From positions 62,001 to 126,000 of the forward strand of contig NZ_NPIA01000005.1 of NCBI RefSeq assembly GCF_002262935.1: a DNA stretch of 64,000 nt. Reading direction: 5' to 3'. The position numbers and the translations under genes were made by a program. Below, in pieces: positions 46,645 to 53,652 of the stretch. The notes beneath the pieces were generated by a model. It worked only from the letters and a program-made list of their open reading frames with translations. It was not told the DNA's origin and did not search any database. How positions within the stretch are numbered: the stretch's first letter is position 1; every line of letters starts with the position of its first letter. Source of the stretch: Lottiidibacillus patelloidae. Its GTDB lineage: Bacteria; Bacillota; Bacilli; Bacillales; SA5d-4.

Positions 46645-46660
46645 CTATATAATAGGAGGG
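46640..46660 (+). promoter_or_regulatory. Shine-Dalgarno-sequestering hairpin of the second aptamer
   Basis: CTCTTCTAT (46640-46648) pairs with ATAGGAGGG (46652-46660; two G-T pairs) over a three-base loop. The 3' arm contains AGGAGG (46654-46659), the ribosome site of the HD-GYP-like gene. The 5' arm starts with CTCTT, the P1 strand of the aptamer, so ligand-bound P1 would free the site (translation ON). Inference from base pairing. Confidence 0.75.
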
Positions 46661-46666
46661 CTTAAT

Positions 46667-47263
46667 TTGTATGAATTACTTCAACAGTTAAGAAGTGAAA
46701 GTGCATTAACAAAAAATGAATATAAAATTCCTTTTTTACTAGAAAAGTTACGAATGCATGATGAAGCAACATACTTCCATTCTGTGAGAGTGGCAAATAT
46801 ATTAGATGACTTCGCAAAGAGTATAAATATAGAAATTGAAAAACGTAAAATAATAAAAAATTCCGCACTAATACACGATATAGGTAAGATATTCATAAAT
46901 AGTAACCTTTTACAGAAGCAAGGAAAACTAAGCGAATTAGAGTGGGAAGAATTAAAAAAACATGCATTATATAGTGACTTGATCGTTAAAGAACTCGAAA
47001 TTGATGACGTTGATTATTCAATGATTTTGCATCATCATGAAAATATAGATGGATCAGGCTATATTGCAGGGCTCAAAAATTATGACATTAGTATGAATGT
47101 AAGAATGATACGAATTGTTGATAGTTTTGAAGCAATGACAGCAAAGCGCGCATATGCTAAGGCGATTTCGGTCGAGCTAGCCTTAGAAGAACTAAGTGCG
47201 TGCAAACACTTTTACGATCAAGAGTTAGTGACAAAATTTCAAAGCTTTGTACAAGTACAGTAA
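46667..47263 (+). CDS. HD-GYP-like phosphohydrolase (possible c-di-GMP phosphodiesterase)
   Basis: 198 aa from TTG 46667, seven bases after AGGAGG; no N-terminal sensory domain. HD-GYP layout: a metal His in FHSVRVANI (near residue 43), HDIGK at residues 70-74, KKHALYSDLIVKE, HHHENIDGSGY at 122-132 and IVDSFEAMTAKRAYAKA. The third signature residue is Ile instead of Pro (GYI for GYP). HD-GYP enzymes break c-di-GMP to pGpG or GMP. It is the only gene in the unit behind the two c-di-GMP-II riboswitches, so a feedback role is likely; activity is untested. Confidence 0.82.
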   Translation: MYELLQQLRSESALTKNEYKIPFLLEKLRMHDEATYFHSVRVANILDDFAKSINIEIEKRKIIKNSALIHDIGKIFINSNLLQKQGKLSELEWEELKKHALYSDLIVKELEIDDVDYSMILHHHENIDGSGYIAGLKNYDISMNVRMIRIVDSFEAMTAKRAYAKAISVELALEELSACKHFYDQELVTKFQSFVQVQ

Positions 47264-47391
47264 GAATATCAGAGATAGAGAGTCTATTTCAGACACATAG
47301 ATCTTTGCACTATTTTAATTACATTATTTTATTTTATTTGCTTTTTATGCCAAAATGAAATCAAACAATAGAACGATGAAGGATGGCGAGA

Positions 47392-48585
47392 ATGGAAGTA
47401 GAAGTAACGTTAAAAGTGAAACCTAAATATGAAAAAATGTACAAAAGTGGGTATCCACTTATAACAAAAGATGCTATTAGTAATGTAAATACCTTACAAA
47501 AGGAAGGGCAGCTTTTTAAACTGATAGCTGAAGACAATTCTTTTTTAGGAAAAGGTTACTTAGGAAAGCAAAACAAAGGGTATGGCTGGGTTTTAACAAA
47601 TAATAGGAATGAAATTATTAACCAAGCTTTTTTTGAAAAAAAAATAAAAGATGCGGCTGAAAATCGTAAAGTGTTATTTAATAGTGAAGATACAACAGCA
47701 TTTCGTCTCTTTAATGCTGAGGGAGATGGAATTGGTGGTTTCACTATTGATTATTATGATGGCTTTTATTTAGTTAACTGGTACAGTGAAGGCATATATA
47801 AGTATAAAGAGTATGTATATACCGCACTAACAAAACTAGGACAATATCAAGGGATATATCAAAAGAAGCGATTCAACTCAGGTGGGAAATTTATTGAAGA
47901 AGATGGCTTCGTAGAAGGAGAAAGAGCTGAATTTCCTCTTATTGTAAAAGAGAATGGGGTAAATTTTGCGATTTACTTAAATGAAGGGGCAATGGTAGGG
48001 GTTTTTCTTGACCAAAGAGAAGTGCGTAAAAAAATTCGAGATACGTATGCAAAAGGAAAGACAGTATTAAATACCTTTTCATACACCGGTGCTTTTTCTG
48101 TTTTTGCAGCATTAGGTCGAGCTACCAAAACAACTAGTGTCGACTTAGCTAATCGAAGTTTAAGTAAAACGATTGAACAATTTCAACTGAACGGTATAGA
48201 CCATGAAAAACAAGATATTATTGTAGAAGACGTCTTCCGTTACTTTAAATATGCAAGTAGAAAACAATTGAAATTCGATTTAGTTATTCTAGATCCACCT
48301 AGTTTTGCACGCTCAAAAAAATTCACCTTTAGTGCTTCAAAAGATTATAAAAATCTACTAAAAGAAGCAATTGATATTACAGAGGAGAATGGAGTAATTG
48401 TCGCTTCAACGAACTGTGCAACCTTTGATATGAAAAAGTTTAAAGGTTTTATAAAGGCGGCTTTTAAAGAACTACATTTAAATTACTCAATTGAAGAGGA
48501 GTACTCTCTGCCAGAAGACTTTAAAACAATGAAGCAATTTAAAGAAGGCAATTATTTAAAAGTTGTCTTTATTAGAAAAGCATAA
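47392..48585 (+). CDS. RlmI-like 23S rRNA cytosine methyltransferase (YwbD type)
   Basis: 397 aa from ATG 47392, about five bases after AAGGATGG (the ATG at 47383 abuts it). N-terminal PUA domain (residues about 1-80), linker, then a class I SAM methyltransferase: GVFLDQREVRKKIRDTY, VLNTFSYTGAFSVFAALG (motif I), DLVILDPPSFARSKK (motif IV). E. coli RlmI makes m5C1962 of 23S rRNA; this is the Bacillus YwbD-type relative. Own terminator. Confidence 0.9.
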   Translation: MEVEVTLKVKPKYEKMYKSGYPLITKDAISNVNTLQKEGQLFKLIAEDNSFLGKGYLGKQNKGYGWVLTNNRNEIINQAFFEKKIKDAAENRKVLFNSEDTTAFRLFNAEGDGIGGFTIDYYDGFYLVNWYSEGIYKYKEYVYTALTKLGQYQGIYQKKRFNSGGKFIEEDGFVEGERAEFPLIVKENGVNFAIYLNEGAMVGVFLDQREVRKKIRDTYAKGKTVLNTFSYTGAFSVFAALGRATKTTSVDLANRSLSKTIEQFQLNGIDHEKQDIIVEDVFRYFKYASRKQLKFDLVILDPPSFARSKKFTFSASKDYKNLLKEAIDITEENGVIVASTNCATFDMKKFKGFIKAAFKELHLNYSIEEEYSLPEDFKTMKQFKEGNYLKVVFIRKA

Positions 48586-48616
48586 ACTAATTGACAGTAG
48601 ATTTAAGGAAATTGGT

Positions 48617-48647
48617 AAGCAGACAATTCTTTGTTTGCTTATTTTTT
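48617..48647 (+). terminator. Terminator after the RlmI-like gene
   Basis: AAGCAGACAA / TTGTTTGCTT (one G-T) around TTCT (48617-48640), followed by ATTTTTTT. Confidence 0.85.
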
Positions 48648-48787
48648 TGTGGAAATTTGCATAAAAAAAATACAAAAGAGCATGAAAAATAAGTGAGAAT
48701 GAAGTCGAAATATAACTAATTATTAGAAAATATCAAAAAATATTAAAATATTACAAAAATTTACTAGCTTTTCATTAAATTACTATA

Positions 48788-48793
48788 TATAAT
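48788..48793 (+). promoter_or_regulatory. -10 box candidate for the c-di-GMP-I riboswitch message
   Basis: TATAAT at 48788-48793, placing the start near 48800, just before the aptamer. No convincing -35 at 16-18 bp. Confidence 0.4.
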
Positions 48794-48810
48794 AGAATTA
48801 CAAATAAATA

Positions 48811-48891
48811 TATAGTGGCAAACTACTCGAAAGGGTAAGGGCGCAAAACTATAGGGGCTACAGTACATTTGTTACTATGCCAGCCAGTTGC
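48811..48891 (+). promoter_or_regulatory. Cyclic-di-GMP-I (GEMM-I) riboswitch upstream of a small secreted protein gene
   Basis: In order: GTGGCAAACT, hairpin with GAAA tetraloop (ACTACTC-GAAA-GGGTAAGG), GCGCAAAAC (consensus GACGCAAAGC with changes), TATAGGGGC, and ATGCCAGCCAGTTGC, the same conserved receptor side as the riboswitch at 37.6 kb. An alternative hairpin, ATGCC/GGTAT with CAGTT/AACTG (48877-48910), would use the aptamer's 3' strand and ends next to AGGAGG (48912-48917), so translational control is plausible. Direction of switching is not clear. Confidence 0.85.
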
Positions 48892-48924
48892 AAAAAAAAA
48901 CTGATGGTATAGGAGGAAATGTAA

Positions 48925-49341
48925 ATGAAAAAGATTTTAGTTGTAATGTTTTCCGTTTTACTTATGTTTACTGCTAGTAACACAGCTTTTGCAGGTGAGG
49001 TGTCTAATTATCAATTAGCACTGCAATTAATTGATCAGACAAACCAAGATATTGATAACAAAATTAATAAAGGTGTTGAAAAAGCTGATAAGTTACAACA
49101 AGAATACTTAGAAGCTATCAAGACTGCTAATGAAAGCGAAATCGAAGAATTAACAGCAAAGTACGAAAATGAATTAACAAAGATTATTGAAGGTGTTTTC
49201 TACGAAACACTTAAAATGTCTACCAAAACAATCGGAGAAGCGTATGATTTAGGTGTTCTTGCTGAATGTAGTTGGAAGCTAGTACGTTTTGCTGATAGAG
49301 AAGTGCTAATTGATCCAATTACTGTAATTGGTAGAAACTAA
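48925..49341 (+). CDS. Small secreted protein of unknown function, riboswitch-controlled
   Basis: 138 aa. Sec signal peptide MKKILVVMFSVLLMFTASNT with likely cleavage after AFA, leaving about 113 residues. Mature part is helical and charged (IDQTNQDIDNKINKGVEKAD; LTAKYENELTKIIEG), then MSTKTIGEAYDLG and a C-terminal ECSWKLVRFADREVLIDP. No lipobox, sortase signal or membrane segment, one Cys in the mature part. I do not recognise the family. Placed behind a c-di-GMP-I riboswitch, so it is probably a surface or matrix factor, an inference. AGGAGG precedes the ATG. Confidence 0.8.
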   Translation: MKKILVVMFSVLLMFTASNTAFAGEVSNYQLALQLIDQTNQDIDNKINKGVEKADKLQQEYLEAIKTANESEIEELTAKYENELTKIIEGVFYETLKMSTKTIGEAYDLGVLAECSWKLVRFADREVLIDPITVIGRN

Positions 49342-49391
49342 AACTCGTATTCAATATTATTTTATATACTATATATTTATTTAATAAATGA

Positions 49392-49420
49392 AAAGAGTTC
49401 TTTAAAATAGAACTCTTTTT
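49392..49420 (+). terminator. Terminator between the secreted-protein gene and the cupin/HD-GYP gene
   Basis: Perfect 10-bp stem AAAGAGTTCT / AGAACTCTTT (49392-49401, 49409-49418), then TTTT. It reduces but need not abolish read-through from the riboswitch message into the next gene. Confidence 0.8.
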
Positions 49421-49444
49421 TTCTCTTTGCAAAGAGGTGATCGT

Positions 49445-50368
49445 GTGAAAGGATTTAAAGTTGGGAAAAAGGGTAGTTTTATTGAGAGGGTTAAGTATGA
49501 TACAAACGAAATTAGTCTATTAAGCCGCGGAGACGGAATAGAAGTTCTCACGCAATCAATAGAAAAAGATAGACTTTTCTTTGTGTATCCTTCAGACAAT
49601 AAAAATGTATTTGAGTTCTTTTATTTACTTTCCGGAGAAATTCTATGTGAAACAGAAGATGAGAAAATAACATTAGGTACACAAGAGTATTTTTCAATTA
49701 AAGAGATAGACGAGCCTATCCATTTTAAAGCATTATCTGACGTTACTATGCTATGGGTAATAACAGAACCAACCTTTGTCCATATAAGTGAAAAAATATC
49801 ATCTCTAATGGAAATTGTGAAACAGGTAGAAATAAAAGATTGTTACACTGAAAAACATAGTGATAGAGTTGCAAATTATGCAGGAAAAGTCGCTAAGAAA
49901 ATGAAGTTAAACAAAGAGCAATTAGAGAACTTGATATTTGCATCTTATTTACATGATATCGGGAAAATTAATGTTCCTTCAGAAATATTAAATAAACCTG
50001 GCCGTTTAACGGAAGAAGAATATGAAATAATAAAAAAACATCCTGCTGATGGTGCCGAAATGGTCAGAGGGACAAACTACGATGAACTAGTACCAATAAT
50101 AGAGCAGCACCACGAAAGACTTAATGGAAGCGGCTATCCTTTCGGGTTAAAAGGTGACGAGATATTATTAGAAGCAAAAATTATAGCCGTTTGCGATACA
50201 TTTGATGCAATGACAGGAGATCGTTCGTACCGAAAAGCGTTTGATCCAGCTTATGCGCTTGATGTAATAAAGAGTTTAATTGGAACGCATTATGAAGAAG
50301 AGATTGTTGATATATTTGAAGAAGTTTTAATTGAAGAAGGCTTAATTAGTAAAAACCTTGAAAAGTAA
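49445..50368 (+). CDS. Cupin + HD-GYP phosphohydrolase
   Basis: 307 aa from GTG 49445 (AAGAGGTGA upstream; the TTG at 49427 lies before it). Residues about 1-115: small beta-rich, cupin-like domain (FYLLSGEILCETEDEK; GTQEYFSIKEIDEPIHFKAL). Residues about 130-300: complete HD-GYP domain, TEKHSDRVANYAGKVAKK, LHDIGKIN (His 170, Asp 171), HHERLNGSGYP (222-232) and CDTFDAMTGDRSYRKA. The intact GYP suggests an active phosphodiesterase. The cupin-like part could sense a small ligand; that is inferred. 104 bases after the riboswitch-controlled secreted-protein gene. Confidence 0.85.
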   Translation: MKGFKVGKKGSFIERVKYDTNEISLLSRGDGIEVLTQSIEKDRLFFVYPSDNKNVFEFFYLLSGEILCETEDEKITLGTQEYFSIKEIDEPIHFKALSDVTMLWVITEPTFVHISEKISSLMEIVKQVEIKDCYTEKHSDRVANYAGKVAKKMKLNKEQLENLIFASYLHDIGKINVPSEILNKPGRLTEEEYEIIKKHPADGAEMVRGTNYDELVPIIEQHHERLNGSGYPFGLKGDEILLEAKIIAVCDTFDAMTGDRSYRKAFDPAYALDVIKSLIGTHYEEEIVDIFEEVLIEEGLISKNLEK

Positions 50369-50388
50369 TATTCTTTTTAAGGTTTTTT
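50351..50388 (+). terminator. Terminator overlapping the end of the cupin/HD-GYP gene
   Basis: AAAAACCTTGAAAAG (50351-50365) / CTTTTTAAGGTTTTT (50373-50387), one G-T. Includes the stop codon, and rules out an early start (ATG 50358) for the next gene. Confidence 0.75.
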
Positions 50389-50447
50389 TGTTAATTCAAT
50401 TAATATTACTATATTTACGTCTAAATGAAGTTAAGGGACTGTTTACA

Positions 50448-50987
50448 TTGCCAAACAACATAACATATAGGAAGTTAAAAGTAGAAGACTTAAATGATGA
50501 TTTCTTAGCAAGGTTTAAGCGGTATCAAGTTACAAACAAGGTACTAGCTAATAGAGAAAACAGTTTGTATGAAAAAGAGGATTATTTTATTGATGACTGG
50601 GATAATGCAAAAAAAGTTAATATCGCTCGAGAAATGCGTAATTGCGTGCTAACTGGTGGAGCAGTTATAGGCGCATTTAGAGAAGAAGAATTAGTTGGTT
50701 TTGCAAACATTAATAACAATCACTTTGGGAAAACGCTTGATTATGTAGAGTTGCCATACATCCATGTCTCTAAAAATTACCGTGGGTACAACGTTGGTAA
50801 AAGCTTGTTTTATCTTTGTTGTGAAAGCGCAAAAAAATTAGGTGCAAGGAAATTATATATTGGAGCACACCCTTCTATAGAAACGCAAAGTTTTTATAAA
50901 GCTATGGGTTGTACATTAGCAAAAGAGATAAATGAAGAAATTTATAATCGCGAACCATTGGATATTCAGTTAGAATATGTTCTTTAA
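50448..50987 (+). CDS. GNAT-family acetyltransferase
   Basis: 179 aa from TTG 50448, nine bases after AAGGGA; an in-frame ATG at 50358 would lie inside the preceding terminator. The acetyl-CoA site reads YIHVSKNYRGYNVGKSLFYL (RGYNVG in place of Q/RxxGxG), followed by ARKLYIGAHPSIETQSFYKA, typical for GNAT. About 100 residues before it are not diagnostic. Substrate unknown; no clear link to neighbours. Confidence 0.78.
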   Translation: MPNNITYRKLKVEDLNDDFLARFKRYQVTNKVLANRENSLYEKEDYFIDDWDNAKKVNIAREMRNCVLTGGAVIGAFREEELVGFANINNNHFGKTLDYVELPYIHVSKNYRGYNVGKSLFYLCCESAKKLGARKLYIGAHPSIETQSFYKAMGCTLAKEINEEIYNREPLDIQLEYVL

Positions 50988-51006
50988 TTAAATTAGTAAC
51001 ACAAAA

Positions 51007-51039
51007 GGGATGCCAAATATTATTGGCATCCCCTTTTTT
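51007..51039. terminator. Bidirectional terminator
   Basis: GGGATGCCAA (51007-51016) / TTGGCATCCC (51023-51032), flanked by AAAA on one side and CTTTTTTT on the other. Confidence 0.85.
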
Positions 51040-53036
51040 TAGTCTTCTAGATCACCTAAAACTTTACGATAATAATCTGTTTCAAGTATCCTTTGTGAAT
51101 AGAAAAATTTACTTTCAACAATAGCGTTCATCCATTCAACATAATCTTCATTAACATCTATGCCCTCATTTGGTGTAAACTTTCCAGTATCGCCATTGTA
51201 TCTACCTTTATCAGTAATCCAACTACGATTTTTAAATATAACTAGAGGATCAGAATCAGAGAGGATATCTCTCCCCATTAATAGTCTGGAATCGTATTCT
51301 AACCCTAACAAGTTTGAAATAGTAGGAATAATATCAAGGCTTGATACAGGCTTGTCAATTGTCATAGGTTGCATTCCTTTTGCAAAGATAATTAAAGGGC
51401 TACGGAATAATTCAAAGTTTTTTTCTACTTTATGTCCTAAAAACTCATTAATAGTTTCAAATTCTAATCCATATGGATAATGATCAGCACTCATAACGAT
51501 TAGTGTATTATCAGCAACGCCAGCTTCCTCAAGGGAGTTTAATAAGAATTCCATCGCCCGGTCAAGTTCCACGTGTGTAGCTATATAAGCCTTTGCTTGT
51601 GTAGATAAAGGTAAATGATCGACATGCTCTTTATTTTTTGCTGCCATATTATTTCCGAAGAAATTATATTGCATATGGCCACTCATTGTCATGTAATAAG
51701 CGTGAAATGGTTCTTCGTGAATATACTCATCGACAGAAACTTCCATCATTTCTAAGTCAGAAGCAGGCCAAACTCTCCTTACTTTTAGTCCATTACCTAT
51801 CCCTTTATAATCATAACCCATATTAGGATGTGATAAATCTCTGCGATAATAGTCGTAAGAATGATTATGATAAGCCATTGATTTATAGCCGAGCTTATTT
51901 AACTGGTTACCCATAACGAATGGTAAATAGTTTCTATGTGATTCTCTAAAACTCCATGTACCGGCTTTAGGGATTAATCCAGTTGTTGCAACGTACTCCC
52001 CGTCTGTTGTACTTACACCCCAAATCGGATTATAGAAGTTTGGGAAATGGTACCCTTCATGTACTAATTTATACAATGTTGGTGTAACTTCCTCATGAAC
52101 AGCGTAAGGAGAGAACCCTTCTGCTGTTAGGAATACGAGGTTATATCCTGCAAACTTACCTGTGTATTCGTTCTTTGTAGTTGGCGGTACGCTACTAAAA
52201 TATTCGTGCATTTCTCTAATTGATTTATTCTTTTCATTTTCAATTAATGATGCAAAATCGATTTCCATCGTATTATATTCAATTATTTTTTCTTCTTTTG
52301 GTTCAAGGTCGTTTGGTTCACCAACAGGTTCACCTTGTACCGGCTTCATAGCTGGTAAGTATGGGTTTGCAACCTCCAGTTTAGGCGACCATCCTGTTGC
52401 TAGCCTTTGTAAATCAATTCGCATTGTAGTAAAGATTCCTAAACGATCTGCTGATAGTATAGGGTTGTTACTTTTATAATATAAGTCATATGCAGTATTC
52501 TTATCTTCGCCACTTGCGTGTATAGTAGCAAGGCCAACTAAGTGAAAAACAATAATAGATCCTGCAATTATTCCAACATTTTTTAGAGGTAATCTTTGAA
52601 AGGGAATATATTTATTTCCAATGAAACCGATTAAAGTTGCAGGAAGGAAAAAGAGTAAAAACCAATGTAAATTTTGTAGTAACAGGGTCGATATATCTCC
52701 CCAAAATTCAAAGACTGCAGTTGAATTTGTAGCGGAATATATACTGTAAAAAGTTCTGAAAAACTTGAAGTATATAAACTGAGTAGAATAAATAAGGCCA
52801 GTAAAAACAAGTAATATGATAGCTAAAATATAACTAATCTTCTTAGTAAAGATGCTACAGATAAGAAAAAACAAAGTGGAAATGACAATAATAAATATAA
52901 ACGATATGAAAGTTCCGGTAGTAAATATATTTATATTAGTTAATGCTCGAAAAATAATCTCCAAGGAAAATATAGAAATAATGAAAAAGATTATTAAGTA
53001 ATGTGATTTTATTAATGGTTTAATTTTATGAAGCAT
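51039..53036 (-). CDS. LTA synthase-like membrane sulfatase
   Basis: 665 aa. Five to six membrane segments in residues 1-190, then an extracellular alkaline-phosphatase-fold domain. NLVFLTAEGFSPYAV, IWGVSTTDGEYVATTGLIP (catalytic Thr as in LtaS/YfnI relatives), YHNHSYDYYRRDLSHPNMGY, YYMTMSGHMQY, VMSADHYPYG (metal Asp-His). Members move glycerol-phosphate from phosphatidylglycerol to lipid anchors. The domain between residues 200-280 is Pro/Glu-rich. It could be one of the several paralogues (LtaS, YfnI, YqgS, YvgJ) rather than the main LtaS, because the best-known S/T motif is somewhat altered. Confidence 0.83.
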   Translation of the reverse strand: MLHKIKPLIKSHYLIIFFIISIFSLEIIFRALTNINIFTTGTFISFIFIIVISTLFFLICSIFTKKISYILAIILLVFTGLIYSTQFIYFKFFRTFYSIYSATNSTAVFEFWGDISTLLLQNLHWFLLFFLPATLIGFIGNKYIPFQRLPLKNVGIIAGSIIVFHLVGLATIHASGEDKNTAYDLYYKSNNPILSADRLGIFTTMRIDLQRLATGWSPKLEVANPYLPAMKPVQGEPVGEPNDLEPKEEKIIEYNTMEIDFASLIENEKNKSIREMHEYFSSVPPTTKNEYTGKFAGYNLVFLTAEGFSPYAVHEEVTPTLYKLVHEGYHFPNFYNPIWGVSTTDGEYVATTGLIPKAGTWSFRESHRNYLPFVMGNQLNKLGYKSMAYHNHSYDYYRRDLSHPNMGYDYKGIGNGLKVRRVWPASDLEMMEVSVDEYIHEEPFHAYYMTMSGHMQYNFFGNNMAAKNKEHVDHLPLSTQAKAYIATHVELDRAMEFLLNSLEEAGVADNTLIVMSADHYPYGLEFETINEFLGHKVEKNFELFRSPLIIFAKGMQPMTIDKPVSSLDIIPTISNLLGLEYDSRLLMGRDILSDSDPLVIFKNRSWITDKGRYNGDTGKFTPNEGIDVNEDYVEWMNAIVESKFFYSQRILETDYYRKVLGDLED

Positions 53037-53220
53037 GTCTTTTCTTCACCCCTTCCTTTCTAATTCTAGTTTAAAATATTAGAATTATCTATATATTTCT
53101 TATAAAAAAGAAAACTACTAAACTACTGATATTAATATATCGACAAAGGAAAATATAGTATAATTATACTTATAAATAACAATTATTATTGCAAATAAAA
53201 GCATAACGTAAGGAGAAAAA

Positions 53221-53622
53221 ATGAAAAATATTACGCGTTCTTTAATTATATTTTTATTACTTTTATTAGCAGGGTGTAGTACGCATTCAAGTGGGGACTT
53301 TGAAGTTATTGATGAAACGGATTCTGCAACGGCAGAAAGTAAACCTGAATTAAATATTAAGATAAAGATTGTACAAAATGAAGCGATATTATTTGTTGAT
53401 ACAGACTTGCTTATTTCTAAAGTCAATTATGGGAAAGAAAGAAAAGCAGGGGAAGGTCACATCCATGTTTATGTAAATAATGGAGAAAAACAAGCAATCA
53501 CATCATTCAGATACATATTAAAAGAAGTGAAACCTGGAAAAAACGTAGTTCGTGTTTCATTGCATAATAATGACCATACGCCTTATGGAGTTTATGAAGT
53601 GCAAGAATTTTATATAGATTAA
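53221..53622 (+). CDS. Small lipoprotein of unknown function
   Basis: 133 aa. Lipobox LLAGC (Cys 19 or so) after a hydrophobic signal. The mature part is beta-rich: IKIVQNEAILFVDTDLLI, GEGHIHVYVNNGEKQAI, VRVSLHNNDHTPYGVYEV. The GHIHVYV run resembles small Ig/cupredoxin-like domains, but no metal site is complete. I do not recognise the family. It lies 30 bases before the GGDEF/HD-GYP gene and probably shares its message, so it may act with its extracellular sensor domain. Confidence 0.75.
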   Translation: MKNITRSLIIFLLLLLAGCSTHSSGDFEVIDETDSATAESKPELNIKIKIVQNEAILFVDTDLLISKVNYGKERKAGEGHIHVYVNNGEKQAITSFRYILKEVKPGKNVVRVSLHNNDHTPYGVYEVQEFYID

Positions 53623-53652
53623 TAAAAATCCGACCACGATAGGATGTAATTT

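Noticed and set aside
50358-50447. N-terminal extension of the GNAT gene at 50448, with an apparent membrane segment
   Set aside because: It lies inside the terminator of the previous gene; TTG 50448 has AAGGGA nine bases before it.
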